From positions 620,001-684,000 of the forward strand of contig CALYLW010000019.1 of assembly GCA_944989445.1 (NCBI GenBank): a stretch of 64,000 nucleotides of DNA, given 5' to 3'. The stretch is from Ampullaceana balthica. Its lineage: Eukaryota > Mollusca > Gastropoda > Lymnaeidae. Shown in pieces: positions 11,132 to 21,387 of this stretch (its first letter is position 1; each line of letters opens with the position of its first letter). Under the pieces are notes generated by a model. The model was given only the letters and a program-made list of their open reading frames with translations, searched no databases and had not been told where the DNA came from. The translations under genes were made by a program, and so were the position numbers.

Positions 11132-11491
11132 TGTAGCCGAGTGGTGGCTAAGTTAAATTAAAAACAATAAAGTTCAATTCACTGGGTTAGGATATCAAAC
11201 AGTTTATTTCTCAATACACTACAAGAATGGGCCATGAACAAGTTAACAAGTCAGTCCTCTCTCCAAGCGCTACCAACACTCTCCAACTCACACACATCAG
11301 GGGCAGTGTGTTACTGGCCCACCGGTGTGTCCCTGCTCATCACGCAACTGACCTCCCCGTGCTGTAAACACGGGTAGTTGGTCAGTCGCTCTCTGTGAAC
11401 TCCAGTCACATGGAGGGCTGGAGTAAACCTGCAGTGACCCGTGAAGCTCACTAAAGCGGACTCCTGAGGTCAACTCTAGAAGACGGCTACA
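11132..11491. mobile_element. Solo-LTR-like element (360 bp)
   Basis: It starts TGTAGCC and ends GGCTACA, so the 7-bp ends are inverted and begin TG and end CA as LTRs do. A possible 4-bp duplication TATA flanks it (11128-11131 and 11492-11495). An AATAAA occurs near 11166. No internal retrotransposon region or second LTR is present. A small MITE with short inverted ends is the alternative. Confidence 0.4.
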
Positions 11492-11631
11492 TATAATAAA
11501 ATCAAAGCCACAAACAGCAGTAAGTATTAGAAAGACTACTCTATTAGTTTATTTATATTTAGTGCGATCCTTGAGTTTGCACATTTGAGCACAGCATATC
11601 GAAAAGAGGTGTAATACTTGAAAGACTCCAT

Positions 11632-11895
11632 CTTGTCTTATTTTTACAGACGTTCCTTCTATACAGAAGATAATTGCGTCCACAGACCACGCCGGTCTGT
11701 TGGCAAGTAATGCTGCGTTCACAGGCCACGGCTATGAGGGTTCCACTCATTGCCCAGCCGTCTATATTTCCTTAACTGGTGTTAGGTACCCATTCGGAGC
11801 TGGGTGGACTCAGGGACGCCCTAGGCCCCGGGAACAAATCCTTGCCTTCACATGGATTTGAACCAGTGACCATCGGTACGCCAGCATCGTAGTTC
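11632..11895 (-). mobile_element. tRNA-derived SINE with a CR1-type 3' tail, 5' truncated
   Basis: On the minus strand a pol III B-box-like GGTTCAAATCC lies at 11864-11854, preceded by an anticodon-arm-like segment but no A box, so the copy is probably 5' truncated. A body of about 170 bp follows. From 11681 to about 11632 it carries GGACGCAAT, the hairpin CTTCTGTATAGAAG and CGTCTGTAAA. These match the 3' end of the CR1-like LINE at 24334-24395 with few mismatches. It is inserted in a hAT transposase relic. SINEs commonly borrow the 3' tail of their partner LINE. Confidence 0.7.
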
Positions 11896-13000
11896 ATTGT
11901 CAACTTCAAGTCGGGAATGATGTTTTGTCTTGATAGTAACAAATGCGGAAAATCCACATTCACAAAGATATGATGTTGCAAAGGGTAAACGTATTTAAAA
12001 GCTTTCTGAGACAGTTCTGAATGCTCCAAAATTTCATCAAGTTCACTTTATGATGCAACATATTCAAAGTAGTATCGCTGGTCAGTTTAATGAAATCGTT
12101 TAAATTCGATGTTGGTAAATTTAATGAGTCAATGTATGTAAGAAACGGACTGGAAACACACGAAACACTCTAAACGTTCAAATCACCAAAGTAGAAGTTA
12201 AATTGATCCTGCAGTGATTGAATATGGTCAGAAATCAAATTTATCGTCAGTTGTTTATTGATTTCAGCATTTTCTGGTTTATCGGTAAATTCTTACAATT
12301 AATCAAACATGTGAATGTTCTACTGAAATAATCTTGTTTTCCAAAGATCAAGCTTTTTCAAAGACGCAGACACTTTGTCACTGAGAGTAATTAAATGTGT
12401 CTGCTTTCCTTGCAAAGAGGAATTAAGTTTATTAATGTATTAAAAACTGTCAGCCAAGTAAACCAGAACAGCAACCCATAAGCTATCGTTCAAATGATCA
12501 GCAAGCTTTGATTTGTATTCTCCAAAAAACTCTCTCAAAACATTACGTAATTTAAACAGTATGTTAACCCTACTCTCTTTTTTTTTAATAACCTTGCTTT
12601 TTACCTGTGTATCTCGTAAGGCCACCAAAAATGATGCTCTTAAAGCTTTTTAATTGACTTTGGTTGTTTGTCGTATCCTGAATATCAAGTAAATGGGGTT
12701 TTTTGCGCCAAAAATATTCCAATGGTTTCTCCGAGCAGACATTATGATTAGTTTTCAGATGTCTTCGGAGTTTTGCAGGCTCGTCGCTTCATTTAAAAGA
12801 ATTTGCGAACATATTATACACTATGGTCTGGGTTGATCATTTACTATGACGCATAAAAACCTAAAGCGTCTATTCGTCTTTTTTTCACCGAACTGCATTT
12901 GCTTTCCACACAGACAGTGAGGATGAGTATGAGGAATCATCATCGTTGTCCTTATGTTCGGATGTTTTCTTTATAAGAAATGTATCCATGAGTTAAATTA
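11880..13000 (-). pseudogene. ZBED5-like hAT transposase relic
   Basis: Broken minus-strand reading of a hAT transposase with ZBED5/SCAND3-like similarity. In coding order, about 12790-12660 encodes the tail of a BED finger (KLRRHLKTNH then KPLEYFWRKKPHLL). About 12640-12300 encodes the alpha-helical segment (FKLRNVLREFFGEYKSKLAD.. WVAVLVYLAD..). About 11990-11890 encodes the hATC dimerisation motif (SYLCECGFSAFVTIKTK). The order is correct but frameshifts and stops separate the pieces, so it is not functional. The SINE at 11632-11895 adjoins or cuts its 3' end. Element termini were not identified. Confidence 0.65.
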
Positions 13001-13978
13001 ATTAATTTATTCCTTTAATAATTGTAATATTAATTTAATGCTAATTTACTCAACGTTTTTTTTTCAAAAATTATTTCTTAATTTCATTATAACAACTATA
13101 ATCCTTTAGAATCTAATGTGACGTCAAGTGATTTCAGATATAGCTAACAGTTAGCTATCTCCATCAAGTGATTAAAAATTAATCAATATTTTTTTTTAAT
13201 GACAGCATTTACCTCCTTTTCGTGTTTTCAAATTTAAAAAAATTAAAACAATGGAAACAAAGGTAATCGCAAAGGTTAGTTCTTTAACGTTCTTCAAAAG
13301 AATGGGCCGTCTGAGAGTCGAAAAAATAAAAAAAATAAGTACAAAATTTAGACAATATCAAAGAAGTTATTAGTTGGCTCCTTCTAATGATGATTTGACC
13401 ATATCGTTTCTACCAGGGTTAAGTGAGTAGCTACCACATGGTATAAAAATTGCACCAGGGTTGATGTTTCTAGTATTTGCTTCCAACTCCACATTTTCTC
13501 CGCACTGGGTGACATTAACACAAGGTGTGACACCAAAACGTACAATTCCGTAATTTCTCATTATTTGGCACTGGAAGGCTCGGAGGAGGTCTATGGGGCA
13601 AGTCGTGAGGGGATGACACCATGAGCTACCTCACTTGGTAACACCAACCCTAGTGACATATCTGATGGTGTTTATATAAATTTTCTTTGCTTTCCCTAAA
13701 TGCAAAGCAGCTATCGCATGCATGTGACGAATGAAAATACCCGTTGAAAAACAGCGTCCAATGATGGGTTTCTGCATTCTAAAATCTTTTAGAAGTAGCA
13801 TCTATTGTTTGCGAAATTTTAAACGAACACTTAATTCAAGACAATGACTTTCGACTTTATAATATTTTTTTGTAGTTTCATGATTTAAAAGGATTTGTAC
13901 AATATGCTGCCAATCTCCATAACAATCGTTTGCTAAAAAAAGACGTAGCCATTACTCAAATGTTGCAGTAGACACAAA
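13001..13978. other. Unassigned stretch
   Basis: No coding region is supported. 13565-13660 contains a hAT-like terminal stretch (GGAGGAGGTCTATGGGGCAAG.. CCAACCCTAGTGACAT), related to parts of the element at 26348-27381. The rest is AT-rich with poly-T and poly-A runs. Confidence 0.4.
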
Positions 13979-14779
13979 CAGTGGAGTAGCTAGGGGGCGG
14001 TGGGGACGGTCCGCCCCGGGCGGCACTCATTTAGATAGCGGCATTTGTGGGCATTTGAAAAGTACAACCATTTCTGACAACCGTCCTTTTTCTTTTGAAG
14101 GGGAAACCCAAGGTGAAAAAAATATTCGTAATTTCGAGTCTTAATTAACGGATTCGCACAACATTTGTTTGATTACATAGTGGATATTAGAACTAACGCA
14201 AAACCGTTCAAAAATTTTTAATCGCTCAAAAAACGTATCCATTTGTTTGGAAAACTAAGCGGTATAAGTCACAGATGACGCTTTTATAAGAAAACTACCC
14301 AAAAAAAACACATCACCGCTGGGCCGAATAATGTGTGATATTAATATCGCCACGACAGTTTTTACTTGCAATTTCAACTTCGCAGAATAATGTGCGAAGA
14401 AATACCTACGAGGCATGGTGGTTCAAATATTGTGTTTAACTTGCAAGTAGTAATTTATATTACTGTTTCAGTTTTCAGTAAATTTTTGTAAGGTAAGTTA
14501 TTAAAAATTAAATTTATTTTGTTTTTATTGCATTAAAGTAACACACATAATTTGTGTTTTTCATTAAAATGCGGTTATTCATTAAAAATGTTACGCCTAT
14601 CCAATTAAAGTAATAGTAATGTGTAAATAATTTGAATTCGTCTGTTTTATGGAAAATTATTAAGATTTATGACAAGAATATGCAAATATTCAAATTTCTC
14701 TATTAATAAACACCACAATAGGCATAATAATTTCGAAAAAGAGATACTTTAAAATTTCAAGCGTCTTGGAAAAATTGAC

Positions 14780-15560
14780 ATCTAAAGAAGTAACTAGGAA
14801 AACGAGATCAGATGCTGGAATTTTACTCAATTCAATGCAATCTTTTTCTTCTCTCTTTTATCTCATTTTAAGGGAACCCGTCATTTCTTCAATCAATGCA
14901 AAGCCATTGCATGGAACCAAAGAGATGTACTAATACAAAATTCTGTTATATCAGCCAAACAATTTGTGAAGAGATGAAGATATCAACTGAACGCCGAGTT
15001 AGAAGAAGAAAAATATGAGTAGGGAAAATTCAGAAGACGTGATTCTATCTTTAGAACAAGAAGTACAACGAGAAATGTTTTTATCCATGAATGGAATTAT
15101 AAAAGAAAATAAACTAACTCTTGGATGAGTTGCTTGTCCTTGCAAGAAAATATTCGTATATAATACCATGTAACCTACTAAATGAAGAATTTGAACATCA
15201 AATAAGTTACTTTATTGACATTGACAAAGAACAGTTCAATTTGGAAAGAAAAAGGATCCAGGTTTTTATGGCTGTACCTACATTACAAGAAGAGGCATTA
15301 TGTTAGAAAAACGGGGGGAAAGGCATCCTTAATCTATTAAAATTTATTCAACAGCATAGATTGGAAAATTCTGTACCCAACATTGTAATTTTGCTATGAA
15401 TTTTTTCAACTATTGCTATCAGTGTCGCTAGTTGTGAAAGGAGCTTCTCCAAACCGAAGTTGATAAAAAATTATATTCGTTCCACAATGAGCGATTAAAG
15501 ACAACAAAATCTTGCAATATTGTCCATAGAACAAGAATTTACAAATAATTTTAATTTTTG
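14780..15560 (+). pseudogene. hAT transposase relic (hATC domain)
   Basis: Fragmented plus-strand coding remains. The best piece is 15390-15560, where one frame reads ISVASCERSFSKPKLIKNYI and then a segment ending LAILSIEQEF. This is the hATC dimerisation motif, typical of ZMYM1-like hAT transposases, in which Cys-Glu-Arg-Ser-Phe-Ser is the hallmark. Upstream pieces near 14800-15340 (for example ARKYSYIIPCNLLNEEF, 15121-15306) are consistent with the preceding region but lie in different frames with stops. It is not functional; it matches the split relic of hAT-1 copy A. Confidence 0.65.
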
Positions 15561-15977
15561 ATAGCATAATACACGATTTTTCTATTATGAAAGTTAGGAA
15601 AGTAAATGTATAAATATGTTTACATATTAATGTATACACTTTCTTTGTTTGTGAACAAAAATCATTTTTTTATAAATACAAAATAAAAGAATAGTAAATG
15701 GTAATGTTTTTTGGGTGTAAATTTGGAATATGTTTTGTCTCATTGGGGAGGAGGTGGACACCTGCGACCTCAGTAACTTTCGTGTGGCCTTGAAAAAATT
15801 ATCTTGTATTTTTATAAATGTGTATTTATAGGTATATAATCTTATGCGGCCTCTTTTATTACTGCTTACATAAATATGGCATGCAATGGTAAACATGTTC
15901 CCCACATTTACTTTGTTTCAATTACAATTATTTATTCATGTTTATTAATTTTTAAAAACCATAATATAATCGACTAA

Positions 15978-16378
15978 GTGGCCGTCCATAAATGACGTCA
16001 AATTATTTTGGCCGATTTTTCACCCCCTCCACCCTCGTCACACGTGGTCACAAAAACTTAGATCCCTTCTTCAATAAGACGTCACAAAGCTTTGACACCC
16101 CCCCCCAAATAAAAGCCGTATTTTTCCTTTGAAAATGAGCATGTTTCAAATTAAATTTTTGCAATTGAAGTATTTTTTAGTGTAACGCTGCATTCTAATA
16201 TCGTAACACGCGTTTCACATAAACGTCATTAAATAAAGTGTCAGTAATCAAATATTTAAGTGGAAATTTATTTAAAGTTGAACGTTTTGACGTGACGTCA
16301 TATTCTTAAACACCCCACCTCGTCACACATCGTCACAAACGTGTTACCAGGTGCGTGACGTCATTTATGGATGGCCCT
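15978..16378. mobile_element. Harbinger-like element (in hAT-1 B)
   Basis: The left end GTGGCCGTCCATAAATGACG and right end CGTCATTTATGGATGGCC are inverted and flanked by TAA (15975-15977 and 16379-16381). It is 401 bp and non-coding. Each end carries the palindrome TGACGTC(A). It is the same ancestral insertion as 955-1976. Confidence 0.75.
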
Positions 16379-16668
16379 TAAAAAGGGCGGTAAATTGGAG
16401 AGCGCCCCGGGCGGCAAAAGTTCTAGGTACGCCACTGGACCCAAAACAAAACAACATGATCTATGGCTACAGAATACACAATTTTTTGTAATTTTCTCTC
16501 AATTGCTAAGATTTCTTATATAAGTGTTTGATGTGAACCTACGTCCACTCGTATTATTACTATTATATTAGTTGGTCACTTTAGAGATGCTATTTTATTA
16601 CAGATGGATCTGCTTTTCATTTCAATGGAGCAATCGGATTTTGGATTGTAGAACATGTAGAAAATAAG

Positions 16669-16972
16669 GGACCGTCCATAAAGTACGTCATTCTATTTTT
16701 GACAATTTTTATCCCCCCTCCCGGGTCACAAATCTCGGGGAACCCCCCCCCCTCCCAACCACCCTAAGGTGCGTCACACTTTCGAACAAATTTTTTTTAT
16801 ATTAACACCTAATTAAAATTTAATCTAATACACACGTGACGTCACACGTGGCCTGCCCCCACTCCACTCCAATCCTCCCTGTTACAGAATTCAGAATGTA
16901 CCAGAATTCCATAGAGTAACTAGCCACACCTCACCCTGGAGCGTGACGTACTTTCTGGAGGGACGCTTGTGA
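16669..16972. mobile_element. MITE related to the GGGCCGTCC family
   Basis: The left end GGGACCGTCCATAAAGTACG and right end CGTACTTTCTGGAGGGACGC are imperfect inverted repeats. The end sequence resembles the GGGGCCGTCCATAAATGACG family but replaces ATGACGTCA with AGTACGTCA, so it is a distinct subfamily. No clear target duplication was found. Confidence 0.55.
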
Positions 16973-17222
16973 AATTTTAAAAAGTTTTTAATACAAAATA
17001 ATTTAAAAGAAAAATTTTAATCAGAGAGATGCACATCCAAAACTAAATCAAACTGTCATAAAACCTCGGATCAACACAAAAATATTTAGATGTTTAGGCA
17101 ATATTCTCAAAGAAGCCAACAACCTACAACACACGTAAACAACAAGGTGGGTTGTCTCTCTTAGTTTAATAAAATCCCGACATAAACAGCCATAAACCCT
17201 ACTCCACATCAGAACTAGGTTA

Positions 17223-17936
17223 ATTCAAAATATTACATTCATGGAAAAGAACTGACCCAAACTAAAGATGCAAAATACTTAGGAGTCTTAATAAATGAGA
17301 AACTATCATGGAATCCCCATGTCAATGAAGTTATTAAAAAAATCAAACAAAACCTTAGGCTTTATAAAAAGGAACTTTAACAAATGTAATAGAGATATAA
17401 AACTAAAATGCTACCTCACTTTGGTGAGACCTGTACTAGAATATGCATCTTCTGTATGGGACCCATCCACCAAAGTAAAACATTGATAAACTAGAACAAA
17501 TTCAAAAAAGAGCTGCCAGATTCATTACTGGAGAATATTCGAAACTGACAAGAATAACACCATTAGTTAAATCATTAAACCTTGAAACACTAGAGGATAG
17601 AAGAACCAAGAGCAAAGTAGTAATCATACATAAAGCAATTAATTCTAATTTAGAAATACAACACAAAGATAACTTAATACAACCCTCAGATAGACATAAG
17701 GATAAAAACACCTTTCTTATTCCGTATGCAAGAACAAACACATACAAGTTTTCCTTCTTCCCGTCCGGAATTCGGGCGTGGAATGGGTTGCCTGAAGAAT
17801 CCAGGAAAACCAACACTTTATCAACATTTAAATCTCTAATAAAAATGCAGGACTAAACACAAACCATAGATAAGCGTAGGACGCAATAATCTTCTGTATA
17901 GAAGGAGCGTCTGTAAACAGATAAGATAAAATGGTT
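17223..17936 (+). mobile_element. 5'-truncated CR1-like LINE, copy 2
   Basis: From ATTCAAAATATTACATTCAT (17223) to the GATAA-type tail this is nearly identical to 23677-24390 of the full element. It keeps only the end of ORF2 plus the 3' UTR. Single-base insertions near 17336 and 17478 break the frame. Five-prime truncation with a preserved 3' tail is normal for LINE retrotransposition, and the high identity points to recent activity. Confidence 0.9.
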
Positions 17937-19341
17937 TCTTTAGTGTGGCTCTTTAAAGTTTTTAGTTGTAACTAGAACTCAGCTGCAGATATGAGACTGA
18001 TTTTCATTGGTCGTCATTGACAACGCCCTGGAATATCAAACTTGCTAAAATTACACGTCTATTCACAACAGAGGTGTCCAAAGTCCGGCCAGCGGGCCAA
18101 ATATGGCCCGCGCTTAACTTTAAACTGGCCTGCTGCCAGTGGCGTCACTAGGGGGGGCGGGGGGGGGGCGGGCCGCCCCGGGTGACACCCATCAGGGGGT
18201 GACACCCGAGCCTAAAATTTTACTGTGTACGATTTTATGTCAGAAAACAAAAGATGACACATTTTTTAATCTAGAAAGAAATTAAGAAAATACAATGAAA
18301 TACGTTAAACGCGAAAATTCTTATTAAAAAAATATCAGTTAACTTGCAATAATAAAACAGTCCCAACACACGAACAACATTAAAACAAATTAGGAAAAAA
18401 AGAAAAGAAATAGTCGCAGCAGAGAGATCTTTAAAAAAGGCTGGAATGAAAGAGGCAGTGTCTTCTGTTTTAAAAGATATAAAGCCATTTGGGCTTGGAC
18501 ACACCGACAGCATGAACGAATCCCACCTCACGACTCCCTCCACCACAGTGGGTGTGGGGGGAATACGATTTTTATCACCACCCCCCCCCCACCCCAAAGA
18601 AAAAAATCAAAAGATGGGTTTTCTTTGTTGATGTTTTTCTTGAGGAAAATTATGATTTCAATGTCTTTGAGTTAATATTTTTATATATATATATTTATTA
18701 AAGGCGTGAAAGCATAGATATGCATGTTTATATACAGGTAGTCCTCCGGTTACGACGGTCCCATCCTGACTTACGCTGTTTAGTGCTTACGAACGCGCCC
18801 CCGTAAAGAATAGTATTACGCGTTATTCCGTATTTTTTAAAAAAAAATTCATGAGGTAACGAATTCTTTTCTCTATTTGAAATAACAAAAATTATTGAAA
18901 AATATGTATGATTATTATTTCAACCTACAACTTTCGTTTGCGAATTTTTCAAATGGCGAAGTTTTCAATCAAGTCAATAAAGCTGAGTAAGCTTACAAGT
19001 TCCTTTTCAATGCTCATTAGAGAGAGCATATTCAGCCTTTTTCGTCCCATGCAAATTCTAACTCATTATATATTCTTTTCAACTTTGAAAAGGATCGCTC
19101 TCAGCTGCAGTTTGATGTCATCATTGAAAGATAGATGCGAAGTGCGATGTGTACATTTGTAAAGGACTGTGTGAAATATAGCTCATTCAAAAGCAGCAAA
19201 TTTTTAGCTCTGTGCAAGTTTTTTGAGTTTCGCTTTGTGCTAATTCCTTTTCCTTACCCTGAGCCTGGGGCTGGACAATAACTTTTTTAAGAGTTCTGAA
19301 AATTGGACTAATTCTGAAGGTAAGCAGTCTTCGAAATCACT

Positions 19342-19823
19342 CATGAACCTACATGTGGAAGAAAATCAGAAGCCCCGAGCCTAGTGCTCTTTATGGGTCT
19401 TCCCGGAAGACCCCCTTAGCCATCTGGCCACCAAAGGGACGTAACAGCTGAGGACCAAAAGCGGTCGCTTCTGAAGCGGCCACCTGGGCATCCAGGACAT
19501 ACAGTCGAAGATGCCTCCCACTAAGTTGCCCTCACAAGGAGGTGGTGGAATTTCCTACTACGACCCGCTACCACTTTGGCGCCATCCCGGCAAAGCACAC
19601 GGGTCTCCATGGTTAGGACCGCCGCAGACCGGGGGATCATCAAAGACCTACCTAGGGTGCAACCCCCACTGGAAGGTTTCCTCAGAGCTGGCGTCCAATG
19701 CGTTCTTCGCGGCACTTTTTGCTAATCCGTACTGGCGCTCCTGGCCCTAAACCGGCACCGCTCGATGGCGTTGCTAGTAAATTGAGGGGGACGAAACGGT
19801 TGCTTCGGATTTACCCGACCCCT
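19342..19823. mobile_element. GC-rich ~485-bp retroposon, copy 1
   Basis: A 482-bp GC-rich insert in the hAT-2 transposase relic, flanked by a perfect 14-bp duplication TCTTCGAAATCACT (19328-19341 and 19824-19837). It lies in reverse orientation relative to 8637-9123. The inverted hAT-2 copy B carries the same insertion with the same duplication (36141-36459), so it predates that hAT's spread. Long variable duplications fit target-primed retroposition. Open stretches in several frames are not conserved between copies. Confidence 0.75.
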
Positions 19824-20437
19824 TCTTCGAAATCACTTGAATGTTCTTCCATTAACTTGGCTGCTGCCCATCGGGTGGCGAAAGTGCTGAGCTCAGTTAG
19901 GTTTGTAAGAAAGCCAAATTTCTCTTGGATGTATTTATATGCACCTAACCAATGTTGTAGGGCTTAAGAAAGTTTGTCAATGATTACCAGAAATACCTCA
20001 ATCTTGATTTTTTTTCTCCAGGAGAATACTGTTTTGTTGATGTCCCTTTATCAAACTGACGCTTTCTTTTTTGTTTGATAGTATTGAAGATTGTTTACAC
20101 TGTTTTTACCACGGACTTTTCCTTTCCTTTGTCTTCATAGGAATAAAATTAAGAATGCTATTTTTTAACAAACTCAATGAGAGACTTCCTTTCTAAAATT
20201 GTTTCCCAAATTTCAAGTAAAATAGCGACTTTCCAGTTGTTCAATTTCCTTTAGAAATCCTTCTTCTTCAAGTCGGCAGTCACGTGGCTGATTTTCATTC
20301 GTTGCTAATTCTTCCAGTGCTGCGATATTCTCATGGTATGAGCTATTAACAGACCTTACAGCATAATGTCAGGCTGACCATCTTGTGTCAGACAAGGCTT
20401 TGTTAGCATGTATCAATTTCATATGTTTTTGACGTAC

Positions 20438-20919
20438 GACTTCCGGTTTTGTGAGCGGTCACTATTTCTACTAGAGCTAAGTTTTCATATATTTTCATAT
20501 ATTTGCCTAATTTCATAATACTAAACTCTTTTCAAACCCTTAACTAATCTTTAATTAACCAAATTATAATAATTTTAGCTGTTTAATAATAGTATTTTTT
20601 ACTAAAATTACTAAAATCCTAAGTAGTTATGTAGGCGGCCATTTTTATTGTTATTATTAATTTTGAACTCTCCTACTCCTAATCGTAACTGTGTACATAA
20701 CATAAAAACAACCAATTTTATATACCTTCCAAATAAATTAATTAGTAGGTGTAGAATTCATATTTAATTTAATTGAACTTAATCAAATTAGAACAATTAA
20801 ACACACTTTAACTAAATTATACATAACTTATAGTATAATAATAGTAATAGTAATTAGTAATAGTCTTAAGTCTTAAACTTAAGCCTTAAAATTAAACCTA
20901 GTCTAACACTAACCCGAAA
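20438..20919 (+). promoter_or_regulatory. CR1-like LINE 5' UTR / presumed internal promoter
   Basis: Non-coding leader starting GACTTCCGGTTTTGTGAGCG (20438) and running to the ORF1 start. LINE 5' UTRs normally hold the internal promoter, so this role is inferred. The start has an ETS-like CTTCCGG; the remainder is very AT-rich with no recognised motif. Confidence 0.5.
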
Positions 20920-21387
20920 ATGAGAATTTTCATCTTAGTCTTAGTAATAACCACACTACTTTTAAGGACATTAACGTCAACCAACAAACATCCTAAAAAT
21001 CAGAGTAATATATCAATAATTATAAACCACCACAACATAAAGCACACTGACTACACCTCTATCTTAAGCACAATAAAGGAAATCTCTTTTAAACAATGGA
21101 AACATAAAATATGTAGATATAAGCAAAAACACTTAATCTTAATTTTGCTCCTCTCAGGCGACATAGAACTTAACCCAGGCCCAGTATCATCTAAATGTCA
21201 AATTTGTATTAAGGCATGCACTACCAAACAAGGAACCATTCAGTGTGACACCTGCAATGAATGGTACCACATTGCATGCCTGCATTCTAACACACCAAAG
21301 CACATAGCAATAGGCCTAAGAAATAATTATGCATCTTGGCACTGCATACATTGTTGGGTTGCCCCAAATCAGTTCAGATTTATTTAA
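20920..21387 (+). CDS. CR1 ORF1: signal-like N terminus, 2A peptide, PHD finger
   Basis: 155 residues. Residues 3-15 are strongly hydrophobic (IFILVLVITTLLL) after MR, like a signal peptide or anchor. Residues 71-88 form a 2A-like element: hydrophobic HLILILLLSG followed by D81-I-E-L-N-P-G-P88, matching the canonical D[VI]ExNPGP at which ribosomes skip the Gly87-Pro88 bond. A PHD-type Cys4-His-Cys3 finger follows with ligands C93, C96, C109, C112, H117, C120, C142 and C145. The start codon has A at -3. 2A motifs are known in some CR1-like elements of marine invertebrates, and PHD fingers in CR1-group proteins. The frame ends 59 nt inside ORF2, and the break may be a frameshift of one long ORF. 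Confidence 0.85.
   Translation: MRIFILVLVITTLLLRTLTSTNKHPKNQSNISIIINHHNIKHTDYTSILSTIKEISFKQWKHKICRYKQKHLILILLLSGDIELNPGPVSSKCQICIKACTTKQGTIQCDTCNEWYHIACLHSNTPKHIAIGLRNNYASWHCIHCWVAPNQFRFI

Larger units (their letters stand above)
13979..16437 (+). mobile_element. hAT-1 copy B
   Basis: The left end CAGTGGAGTAGCTAGG and right end CTAGGTACGCCACTG are inverted. The flanking 8-bp duplication is GACACAAA (13971-13978) versus GACCCAAA (16438-16445), one mismatch. It is an inverted relative of 897-9499 without that copy's minisatellite element, Helentron-like array and BED-finger hAT, so it serves as the 'empty' reference for those insertions. It carries a decayed transposase (14780-15560) and a Harbinger-like insertion (15978-16378). 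Confidence 0.85.

Noticed and set aside
18069..18136. Complete hAT element beginning CAGAGGTGTCCAAAGTCCGG
   Set aside because: A left end is present, but no convincing mate was found on the far side of hAT-2 copy A.
19511..19967. Open frames within the GC-rich retroposon
   Set aside because: The frames are not conserved among the three copies and overlap on both strands.
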